NCBI RefSeq assembly: GCF_000429525.1
Contig: NZ_AUCA01000028.1
Location: forward strand, 1-49,519
Length of the DNA stretch: 49,519 nucleotides
Direction: 5' to 3'
From: Alicyclobacillus contaminans DSM 17975
GTDB taxonomy: Bacteria > Bacillota > Bacilli > Alicyclobacillales > Alicyclobacillaceae
The notes beneath the pieces were generated by a model. It ran no database searches. It had not been told where the DNA came from and saw only the letters and a program-made list of their open reading frames with translations. The position numbers were made by a program, and so were the translations under genes. Below, one piece after another: positions 7,660 to 15,400 of the stretch; the stretch's first letter is position 1; each line of letters starts with the position of its first letter.

Positions 7660-8841
7660 GTGGCCCGAGGTGAAGGGCAAATCATCCCGCGGGGTACGGC
7701 ACGGGATGGACGGACACCTGCATGGCAGGTTCGCGTGTTTCTCGGCAGAGATGCGAACGGCAAAAAACGCTACGTGTATCGAACCGTACACGGCTCAGAG
7801 CGTGAGGCTAGAAAGGTCTTGCGTGAATTGCTCGCGGAACGGGACAAGGGAACCCTCGTCCAAGAGAGCAAGGATACCGTGGCGACGTATCTCATGCGTT
7901 GGTTGGAAACGCACAAGGCGGCCGTGAAGGAACGAACCTTCAACAACGATTCGGATATGCTGAAGCGTTACATTATCCCTTCGTTGGGGCCCATCCGCCT
8001 GACCAAATTGCGCCCTCTGGACATTCAGGAGACGTATGCAGAACTGCAACAAACGAGGGGACTCAGCGGAAGCACAATCCGGCGCGCGCATGCGGTCTTC
8101 CACAACGCTTTGCGCCAAGCGGTGAAATGGCAACTCATTCGGCAGAACCCGGCGGAGCTCGTCGACCTCCCGAAGGCCGAGACGACAGAAATGAAGGCCC
8201 TCAAACCGGAAGAAGCGGAACGGTTTCTTGAAGCGTGTGCCAGCGACCGCTATGGAACCCTGTTCATGTTCCTGTTGACCACCGGTGTCCGCCCGAGCGA
8301 AGCCTACGGACTGCTCTGGGATGAGGTGGACCTGGCCAACGGAACCATCTACATCCGGCGGGTGTTGACGCGCCCCAGAAGCGGAGGGTGGAAGTTCGAA
8401 AGCCCGAAAACCAAGAGCGGAATCCGGTCGGTCGTCATGCCGAAGGAAACCGTGGAGGCATTGCACGAGTGGAAGCGAGAACAAAATGCCATCATCCTCG
8501 CCTCGGGGGGCAACTACCACAACCATGGCCTGGTGTTTGCGGCTGAAAACGGCGAGCCCCTGCAAGAGCGCAACATCATTCAGCGCCACTTCAAACCGGT
8601 TCTGAGGGCCGCCGGACTCGACGAGAACATCCGTCTGTACGATCTGCGTCACTCCTATGCGACGTTAGCCCTCATGGCGGGCGTCCCTGTGAAGGTCGTC
8701 TCCTCGAACCTTGGACACGCAGACATCAGCCTGACGCTGAAGGTGTATAGCCACGTGTTCGCCGAGATGAAAGAAGAAGCTGCTCTGAAACTGAACGATT
8801 TCCTGTTCAGCAAGTCGTCGTACAAGAAGCGGGTGCGGTGA
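7660..8841 (+). CDS. Tyrosine integrase (phage/ICE type)
   Basis: A 393-residue integrase with the three-domain layout of phage and ICE enzymes. An N-terminal arm-binding domain (about 1-60) includes WQVRVFLGRDANGKKRYVYRTVHGSEREA. A core-binding SAM-like domain follows (about 70-160). The catalytic domain (about 175-385) has Arg in TTGVRPSEAYGLLW, a Lys strand, YDLRHSYATL (H-x-x-R region), LGHADISLTLKVYSHV with the second His and Tyr nucleophile. The start is the GTG at 7660, seven bases after AAAGGAGGA; an in-frame GTG at 7654 is too close. It probably mobilised the island that ends at tRNA-Thr (10611). Confidence 0.9.
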   Translation: MARGEGQIIPRGTARDGRTPAWQVRVFLGRDANGKKRYVYRTVHGSEREARKVLRELLAERDKGTLVQESKDTVATYLMRWLETHKAAVKERTFNNDSDMLKRYIIPSLGPIRLTKLRPLDIQETYAELQQTRGLSGSTIRRAHAVFHNALRQAVKWQLIRQNPAELVDLPKAETTEMKALKPEEAERFLEACASDRYGTLFMFLLTTGVRPSEAYGLLWDEVDLANGTIYIRRVLTRPRSGGWKFESPKTKSGIRSVVMPKETVEALHEWKREQNAIILASGGNYHNHGLVFAAENGEPLQERNIIQRHFKPVLRAAGLDENIRLYDLRHSYATLALMAGVPVKVVSSNLGHADISLTLKVYSHVFAEMKEEAALKLNDFLFSKSSYKKRVR

Positions 8842-8895
8842 TTGACTCGACGATTCCCCTCTCAAAAAGACTTATTTAATCCCAAGGGTGTCAAA

Positions 8896-8922
8896 CGAGG
8901 CTCCAAAACCTTCGGAGCCTCG
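8896..8922 (+). terminator. Stem-loop 3' of the integrase
   Basis: A 9-base perfect stem (8896-8904 / 8914-8922) with a 9-base loop. No T tract follows, so termination may be weak. GGGTGTCAA (8886-8894) sits directly before it. Stem and 3' flank share a 15-base stretch with the hairpin at 10551-10583. Confidence 0.45.
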
Positions 8923-9029
8923 CTGTCTCACTCGATTAGATATAGGGTTATCTCCCAACTTTCAAAGAACGCAGGCCTATAGGATAATCCGGCCACGAAA
9001 GAAACACAGCCTACACTTACACCACTGAA

Positions 9030-9224
9030 TTAAAAATCCTTTGATACCCCCGTCAAACCACGAACTCTCTGCTCTTTCGGGTCCACTGTGACGGTATTCT
9101 TCATTATGTTAGCCAAGCATCCAGGTACACTAGTGGTTTGCCCCATACACGACGGAGCTGAAGTACGTGTTCTTTTCACATAAACAAAATGTGCCTCAGT
9201 TGGGAACAACTTATAATTGTTCAT
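9030..9224 (-). CDS. Small hypothetical protein coupled to the Clp-fold protease gene
   Basis: A 64-residue frame starting MNNYKLFPTEAHFVYVKRT. Its ATG (9222-9224) overlaps the end of the upstream protease gene by 14 bases and is preceded by GAGGGG eight bases away. Such coupling suggests the two are made together. The sequence is polar and basic with three Cys and no recognised motif. Like the protease gene it is AT-rich relative to the surroundings. It could be a partner or immunity-type protein; nothing here shows which. Confidence 0.45.
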   Translation of the reverse strand: MNNYKLFPTEAHFVYVKRTRTSAPSCMGQTTSVPGCLANIMKNTVTVDPKEQRVRGLTGVSKDF

Positions 9225-10218
9225 GTCGCCACCCCTCATACGTTGTATTATCCTGTATTCCTGTAACCGTGATTCCATTCTGACTGACTGGAATCGCGAT
9301 TAACTGCCCCTCCTTCACAAAAGCGTTGCTCCCACCTTCAACACTTTCCAGTAATGCCCTCTTGAATGAGTATGAATAAGGATTAGGCGCTGTTGAGGTA
9401 GCCAGTTGCTGTGGATCATACGGTTCGTTCAATTGGAGTTCCTGCTTAATATCCGTGAAGATGGCCTTTATTATACCGTACAATTCGTCATCTGGCTTTT
9501 CGATGTTTAGCCCAAGATCATTTTTCGCTTCCGTTCGGCTTATTGTATAATCATGACTCCCTGAATCACTGACCAAAAATGCAACAATTCGTTCGACAGT
9601 ATCGCTATCCGATACCTGATACTTGAGCATTCGGCGTGCGAGCATCCTAATTTGGGAGGTAGCTCGAAACACGTTACCTAGAATCAAAGGATGAACAGAA
9701 TCACATAACTTCAACAGCACTTGCGTAAAATCTGAACCATCGGATATTTTCATTTCCTCACGGGCTAATTCGATAAATCCTCGAACATCTTCTACACTTA
9801 CAGGATATGTTATCCCGGCTTGACCGGGGATAGCAGGAGCCAGGGGATGATTCGTAATACTCGGATCAATAGGCCCTAGTGTCGCCTGCTTTGTCATTAT
9901 GATCCTGTTTGCGCCTAGACACATCAATGTACCTGCACTGTGGGCACGCGATGGCACGATGACCTCAAGTTCATCGCAGAACTGGCGGATTAGACTGATG
10001 ATACTCCAAGCGGCTGTAATGCTTCCTCCTCGTGTATAAAGAAATAATGAGATTTTGTCAGCTCTTTGGATAACGTCCAGGTGATCAACCATGTAGTCCA
10101 AAAATTCAGGGGAAATTTGGGTTTCCAATCCGCGTCGATCTCCAGTAACCATGACAATTAGACGAGACTCTCTAAGATGTTCAAGCTTTCGGTATAAGGC
10201 AATTCTATCCCTGTACAT
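9211..10218 (-). CDS. SDH-family Clp-fold serine protease
   Basis: A 335-residue protein of the ClpP/crotonase fold, like the SppA-related serine dehydrogenase proteinase family. SRLIVMVTGDRRGLETQIS opens the fold. Next are LFLYTRGGSITAAWSIISLIRQF (oxyanion-type glycines), VPSRAHSAGTLMCLGANRIIMTKQATLGPID with the nucleophile Ser in AHSAGT, and a helical C-terminal part. There is no signal peptide or membrane helix, so it is cytosolic. The start is uncertain: ATG 10218 fits the family, but its ribosome site is poor, while a strong GGAAGGAGG (about 10290) has no in-frame start after it. Base composition is clearly more AT-rich than neighbours, suggesting transfer. Confidence 0.75.
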   Translation of the reverse strand: MYRDRIALYRKLEHLRESRLIVMVTGDRRGLETQISPEFLDYMVDHLDVIQRADKISLFLYTRGGSITAAWSIISLIRQFCDELEVIVPSRAHSAGTLMCLGANRIIMTKQATLGPIDPSITNHPLAPAIPGQAGITYPVSVEDVRGFIELAREEMKISDGSDFTQVLLKLCDSVHPLILGNVFRATSQIRMLARRMLKYQVSDSDTVERIVAFLVSDSGSHDYTISRTEAKNDLGLNIEKPDDELYGIIKAIFTDIKQELQLNEPYDPQQLATSTAPNPYSYSFKRALLESVEGGSNAFVKEGQLIAIPVSQNGITVTGIQDNTTYEGWRHEQL

Positions 10219-10522
10219 TGTCGTCTCATTTCGCCCCCAAAATCTCAACTGGTAACTTTTATTCTGCGTGAAAGCAAAACCTCCTTCCGATTTTATTATT
10301 AATAATAGTGTGAACACTCTATCCTGTCGGTGTTTCAACCTTCAAGCGCTTAAAACTGCTCAGATGCACCCTTTAACCCTCGCCTTTAAAACCCTTTGTC
10401 GAAGGGTATTTCAACGGCATAATCACGGTGAAGCCTGGCGGCGGAAAGATACACTCACGTCAGCCGAACACCGTCCCTCCCTGCTAAATTGCGCGGTGCG
10501 CTTGACGAAAACTCAAATCATG

Positions 10523-10542
10523 TTGACACCCATTTGACACCC
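10523..10542. repeat. Tandem TTGACACCC repeats near tRNA-Thr
   Basis: TTGACACCC occurs at 10523-10531 and 10534-10542, eleven bases (one helical turn) apart. Its complement GGGTGTCAA is at 8886-8894, just after the integrase gene. Such repeats resemble arm-type integrase binding sites. This assignment is inference. Confidence 0.45.
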
Positions 10543-10550
10543 AAAACGCC

Positions 10551-10583
10551 GAGCGAGGCTCCGACTGCTTCGGAGCCTCGCTC
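10551..10583 (-). terminator. Terminator of the Thr-Met-Ser tRNA operon
   Basis: A perfect 14-base stem (10551-10564 / 10570-10583) with a 5-base loop, followed on the minus strand by GGCGTTTTG. It lies 28 bases after the 3' end of tRNA-Thr. On the plus strand it is followed by CATTTTCC and might also act in that direction. Confidence 0.7.
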
Positions 10584-10610
10584 ATTTTCCGCGCCGTTAT
10601 GCGGTTTTTT

Positions 10611-10685
10611 TGGAGCCACCTCCCGGATTCGAACCGGGGACCTGCTCATTACGAGTGAGCCGCTCTACCCCTGAGCCAAGGTGGC
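10611..10685 (-). tRNA. tRNA-Thr (CGT anticodon)
   Basis: Cloverleaf on the minus strand: acceptor GCCACCT/AGGTGGC, anticodon loop CTCGTAA giving CGT (codon ACG), T-arm GGTTCGAATCC, encoded CCA. Last gene of a three-tRNA operon. Its 3' end faces the integrase-bearing segment, so it is a candidate integration site. Confidence 0.97.
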
Positions 10686-10688
10686 AAT

Positions 10689-10765
10689 TGGTAGCGGCGA
10701 GTGGACTCGAACCACCGACACCACGGGTATGAACCGTGTGCTCTGACCAGCTGAGCTACGCCGCC
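10689..10765 (-). tRNA. tRNA-Met (CAT), elongator type
   Basis: Acceptor GGCGGCG/CGCCGCT with a G1-U72 pair rather than the C1-A72 mismatch of initiators; anticodon loop TTCATAC; encoded CCA. It closely resembles the Bacillus elongator tRNA-Met. A tRNA-Ile2 (CAT) cannot be wholly excluded by eye. Confidence 0.95.
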
Positions 10766-10772
10766 ACTACTT

Positions 10773-10866
10773 TGGCGGAGAGAGAGGGATTCGAACCCTC
10801 GAGACGGGTTTAAACCGCCTACACGATTTCCAATCGTGCTCCTTCGACCAACTCGGACATCTCTCC
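10773..10866 (-). tRNA. tRNA-Ser (GGA)
   Basis: A 94-base class II tRNA with acceptor GGAGAGA/TCTCTCC, anticodon loop TTGGAAA giving GGA (codons UCC/UCU), a long variable arm (GGCGGTTTAAACCCGTCT) and encoded CCA. First gene of the Ser-Met-Thr operon. Confidence 0.97.
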
Positions 10867-10903
10867 ACGGTACACTGGGGTATGTTCTCCAGCGACAATC
10901 GAT

Positions 10904-10933
10904 ATGGTAACACAGAACCCCGGTTTCGGGCAA
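10904..10933 (-). promoter_or_regulatory. Candidate promoter of the Ser-Met-Thr tRNA operon
   Basis: TTGCCC (10928-10933), 18 bases, TACCAT (10904-10909) on the minus strand, about 40 bases before tRNA-Ser. A fair but not perfect sigma-A match. Confidence 0.4.
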
Positions 10934-11054
10934 GCCCGGTCGTCCAAAATTACCGAAACAAGGCGCACCCTATTTTCTCCAGCGTCCAATCGTGGTGAAA
11001 CCAGCCATTAGGCTGCCTTGGGATAGCCTCCCGGCCGTACCGGCCAGCCGAACC

Positions 11055-11090
11055 GCGGGGCGGCGATGACACGTCATCTCCGCCCCGCGC
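11055..11090 (-). terminator. GC-rich stem-loop after aspartokinase
   Basis: GCGGGGCG...CGCCCCGC with an inner GATGAC/GTCATC pairing forms a long stem just after the aspartokinase stop. No T tract follows, so it may be a weak terminator or an mRNA 3'-end stabiliser. Confidence 0.4.
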
Positions 11091-11102
11091 GCATCCCTGC
11101 CC

Positions 11103-12332
11103 TCAGGACTCCGCCACAGGGACCTCCTGTTCAAGAAACGCCTCGTGAAGTTGACGCACTGCAGCATCCAATTGTACGGCAGGAATAATACACGAGACTT
11201 TGATTTCTGATGTGCTGACCATTTTTACCGGGATGTCCCCATCCGCGAGCACCTGGAACATCTTCGCGGCCACCCCGGGATTGCTGATCATACCCGCGCC
11301 CACAATGGACACCTTCGCAAGCCCTGATTCCGATACCAAATCCGTGTAACCCAGGTGGTCCTGCAAACCACGAACAATGCGCAGCGCTTTGTCGACATCG
11401 TCGTCTTTCACCGTGAACGACACGTCCACCTCGGCTTCCTGCACCACGCTTTGGACAATCACATCCACGTTGACGTTGTTGTCTGCCAGCGTGCCGAACA
11501 CGGAAGCCAATCCGTGCCTTCCCACCGCCACACCAATCAACGCGATGCGGGATACCTCGCGCTCAAACGCGATGCCTGTGACGATGTGCCGTTGTTCAAA
11601 TCCCTGTGCTGTCTCCGTCACCCAAGTCCCTTCTTCCTCCGTAAAACTTGACCGCACCACCAGTGGAACCTGAAACTGTTTCGCATTTTCAACCGCCCGC
11701 GGATGGAGCACCTGAGCGCCCAGGTTCGCCAATTCCAGCATTTCGTCATACGATACATGCTCCAGCTTCTTTGCGGTCTTCACCACGCGCGGGTCGGTGG
11801 TGAACACGCCCGTCACGTCCGTATAAATCTCACAGACATCCGCCTTCAACGCAGCCGCGACCGCGACCGCTGATGTATCCGATCCGCCCCGCCCCAAGGT
11901 GGTCACGGCATTCGCCGCAATGCCCTGAAACCCGGTGATCACCGGGACAATGCCAGCCCGAAGCGCGGCTTCCAACGCCTCCGTATCAATGTGTTCAATG
12001 CGAGCCGCTCCGTGCACGGGTTCGGTGGCAATCCCCGCCTGCCAACCGGTGAACGACTGCGCTCGAACACCGCGCATGTCGAGCGCCATGGCAACCAATG
12101 CGGCCGACACCTGCTCTCCCGTGGCCAGCAGCGCATCCATCTCTCGCCCTTCCGGATGAGGCGTCACTTCCTTCGCCAATGCAACCAATTCATCGGTGGT
12201 ATGTCCCATGGCGGATACCACCACCGCCACTTCGTGGCCCTCTCGCCGCGCAGCGGCAATCCGATCCGCGACCGCTTGAATGCGTTCGACAGACCCGACC
12301 GAGGTTCCGCCATACTTTTGAACCATCCGCAC
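11103..12332 (-). CDS. lysC: Aspartate kinase (aspartokinase II type)
   Basis: Phosphorylates L-aspartate, the first step to lysine, threonine and methionine. The N-terminal kinase domain starts with VQKYGGTSVGS and has GFQGI, TTLGRGGSDTSAVAVAAAL (substrate and ATP binding) and EIYTDVTGVFTTDPR. The C-terminal third has two ACT domains for allosteric control (VGRHGLASVFGTLADNNVNVDVI; SIVGAGMISNPGVAAKMFQVL). The GTG start at 12332 gives 409 residues, typical for aspartokinase II, and follows GGGAGTGG. The ATG at 12362 lies inside the apparent -10 element and is unlikely. The internal start that yields a beta subunit in Bacillus was not examined. Downstream of gltB but separated by a terminator. 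Confidence 0.95.
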   Translation of the reverse strand: MRMVQKYGGTSVGSVERIQAVADRIAAARREGHEVAVVVSAMGHTTDELVALAKEVTPHPEGREMDALLATGEQVSAALVAMALDMRGVRAQSFTGWQAGIATEPVHGAARIEHIDTEALEAALRAGIVPVITGFQGIAANAVTTLGRGGSDTSAVAVAAALKADVCEIYTDVTGVFTTDPRVVKTAKKLEHVSYDEMLELANLGAQVLHPRAVENAKQFQVPLVVRSSFTEEEGTWVTETAQGFEQRHIVTGIAFEREVSRIALIGVAVGRHGLASVFGTLADNNVNVDVIVQSVVQEAEVDVSFTVKDDDVDKALRIVRGLQDHLGYTDLVSESGLAKVSIVGAGMISNPGVAAKMFQVLADGDIPVKMVSTSEIKVSCIIPAVQLDAAVRQLHEAFLEQEVPVAES

Positions 12333-12360
12333 TGCTGCCCACTCCCAGACGTTTTCTATC

Positions 12361-12389
12361 ATGATAAAGCACCGTGCAGTGTACGTAAA
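12361..12389 (-). promoter_or_regulatory. Candidate promoter of aspartokinase gene
   Basis: TTTACG (12384-12389), 17 bases, TATCAT (12361-12366) on the minus strand. It starts at the edge of the upstream terminator stem. Its -10 overlaps the ATG at 12362, which argues for the GTG start at 12332. Confidence 0.45.
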
Positions 12390-12411
12390 GCGGGCCTCTC
12401 GGCCCGCTTTC
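12388..12411 (-). terminator. Terminator of glutamate synthase gene
   Basis: AAAGCGGGCC/GGCCCGCTTT hairpin with a 4-base loop, 21 bases after the gltB stop. The T run is short (CTTT), so some read-through into lysC is possible. Confidence 0.65.
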
Positions 12412-12431
12412 TCCTATTGGCGGCGCGACGC

Positions 12432-15400
12432 TTATTCCGTTGCAATGGATTGATCTGTCAACTCTTTGCCGGGACGAATCATCACGAAGTATTCGGCCGG
12501 CCGCTCTAATAGGGGAGCCAGTTGCTTGGCAGCTTCCCGCTGGCCGGACTTTCGCAACTCCTTCTGGTACGCGGACAGCAGCCCCACCACATCCGCTTCC
12601 CCTTCCGCATCCAGCGGCAGGATGACCACTTTGGCCCCTTTCGCAATTCGCCGCCGCAGGGCATCCTCGTCGAATCCCCACTCGGGTCGCAGCCGCACAT
12701 ACACGGAACCGCCGGTCATGCCGGAACAGATCCACGGTCCGGGATCGCCGAGCACCACTGCCCGTCCGGCCGTCATGTACTCAAACGCAAATCCGGCGAT
12801 GTTTGCACGCGATCCAATGAATCCGAGTTCGTCGCGCACGGGGCCGTTCAATTCACCGCCAATCACGATGTCCGCCCCCGACAGTCGAATGCCGGCGCGG
12901 GCGTCGGCGTTGCCCTGGACAATGAACAGGCCGTGCTGTGCACCGTAGGCCAAGCCCTTGCCCACGGACCCGCCAACCCATCGACCATCCGGTGTACGCC
13001 GCTTCAGCACCACCGTGCGTCCGCCGTATGCGCCTTTTCCGACGCCGTCCTGCGCACCGCCGTACACCACCTGGTGTACGCCCGTCACCTGGTACGCGGC
13101 GAACCCGTTGCCGACCGGATAGGCATGAACCAATTCAAACGCCCGATCCGCATTCTTGCGGACCCGAACCCGCTCTCCGCTCTCCCGCGTACCCACAACG
13201 CGCGGTACCGCCTGAATCCGCGGAACTCCCACGGCTCCCGAGGCAACGAGCCGCGAGGCATCGGATTTGCCCACCGGCGAATACACCGGCGGTGCCGCAT
13301 GCTCTGTGCCCGCCGCCACCGCCATGGGTGACGCAACCAACTGTTCTCCTTCGTCCGTCTCCCACAGGCGATAGCGAATGCGGGTGCCGAGGCCGGTCCA
13401 ATCCTTTCGAGTCGTCAGCCAGGAAACATCCACCTGGTTCAATTTCGCGAACGGCTCCAGCAAATCCGCGCGTCCCACCAGGTCCTGCGTCCGCGCCGCG
13501 CCCAGCTGCGCGGTCAATTGCCGCACGTGTTCGCCGATGGCGGTAAACCAGCGCACCAGCCGCTCGACCGCCAAATCGAATTCCTGCGGGACGAACTGTT
13601 TCAATCCCTTTTCCCGCGCTTCCTCCACACCGGTCATCTGTGTCGCAATGCCCACGTGGCACGTGTCCTTGTGGCAGGCCCGGCAGGACGTGCAGCCGAT
13701 GGCCACCATCGCCATCGTGCCAAATCCCACGCGGTTCGCGCCCAGCAGAATCGCCTTCATCACGTCGATTCCGGACTTCATGCCGCCGTCGACCCAAATT
13801 TCCGCAACATCGCGCAACCCCGCTTCGCACAGCGCGTCATGCACCAGTTTCACGCCAAGGTCCGAGGGCAGTCCCACGTGGCGGATGGCGTGCGCCCGTG
13901 CGGCACCGGTCCCTCCATCAAATCCGCTCAACTCCACAATGTCCGCGCCCGCTTTCACAATGCCCACGGCAATGGTGCCAATGTTCGGTACCACCGGAAC
14001 CTTCACCGCGATTTTGGCCAGCGGGTTGATGGCGCGCAGTTCGTAAATCACCTGCGCCAAGTCCTCGATGGAGTAGATGTCATGGTTGTTGGACGGCGAG
14101 ATGAGGTCAATACCCGGCGATGCGTTGCGGGCGTTGGCCACCTGCACCGTCACCTTCGATCCGGGCAAATGCCCCCCCTCTCCCGGCTTGGCGCCTTGGC
14201 CAATCTTAATCTCAAGCACATAGGCTCCGTTGCACAGTTCGGCGTTGACCCCAAACCGTCCGGACGCCACCTGGCGGCCGCGGTTTTTTGGATAGGCGTT
14301 CAACAGATCCTTGATTTCTCCGCCTTCGCCGTTCATTGCGACAATGTTCATCCGATACGCAGCCTCAGCATACGCCCGGTACGCTGTCTCGCCTTGCGAT
14401 CCGAACGACATTGAGCTGATGACCAGGGGATACGCGTGGCCGTCAATGGTTGTATCCACCGACGCCACATCGTCCGCGCTCACCAACTCCGCCTCGCTGC
14501 CCGTCTTGAAGCGCAGCAGATGACGAAGGCTCACCGGATTCTCCGTTTCAATTTCCTGCAGCTTCTCCACATAGCTGGCGTACGGCAGCGTCCCTTCGGC
14601 CACCTGCCCCGCCGAGCGCCAGATGCGCGGATACATTTGGAACGAACGGGCGCGCCCCAGTTGACGTTCCTCCGCCACGTCGTACAGTCGCTGCCGTTCG
14701 GCCGCGTCCGCTTCCATCTCCGCGAAGCCGTACCCGATTTCGCCCGTCGCACAAAAATTCGGAATCCCCAGGATTTCCGCCACCGGCTCCGCCAGTCCGA
14801 TGGCGCTGAACAATCGTTCATATCCGCGTAATTCGTGAATGCCAAGGGTGGAGAGCACCTTCTCAATGCCTTTGCACAGCGCCGTGTACACGTTCTCCAC
14901 ACCATGCACCCCGCCCTTGTCGGCGGCCGCTTCCCACATCAGATACGGATTGACGGCATCCGCACCCAATCCGAGCGCGACCATGATGTCATGCAAATTC
15001 CGCAAGCCGCCGCTGCGCAGAATCAAGCTGGTCCGGCGGCGCAGGTGTTCTCCACCCCGGCTCGACGCAGGCCGCAGCAAGCCTTTGTGGACGGAGGCCA
15101 ATGCCAGGAACGGATCGATGGAACGACCGCGAATGAACTGAAGTCGGTCGTCCAACACCACGACGTTCGCGCCCGCCTGGACTGCTTGCACAACATCGCG
15201 GCGGAGGCGTTCCAAGCACTGCGCGATGGTCTCGCCCTCCTTGCGGTGGATAAGTACTTCCACGGTGCCGTAGGGACCGTCCCGCAGCGCCGCCAGTGCA
15301 TCTTCATAACACACGGTGCCAAACCGATGCGCCACGGCCTGAATGTCCTGGCGTTCCACATCCACCCCCGGTAGATGGGCTTCAATCAACAGCGGAGATG

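Noticed and set aside
7795..8652. 285-residue minus-strand frame inside the integrase
   Set aside because: Antisense shadow of a clear tyrosine integrase; no ribosome site and no recognisable fold.
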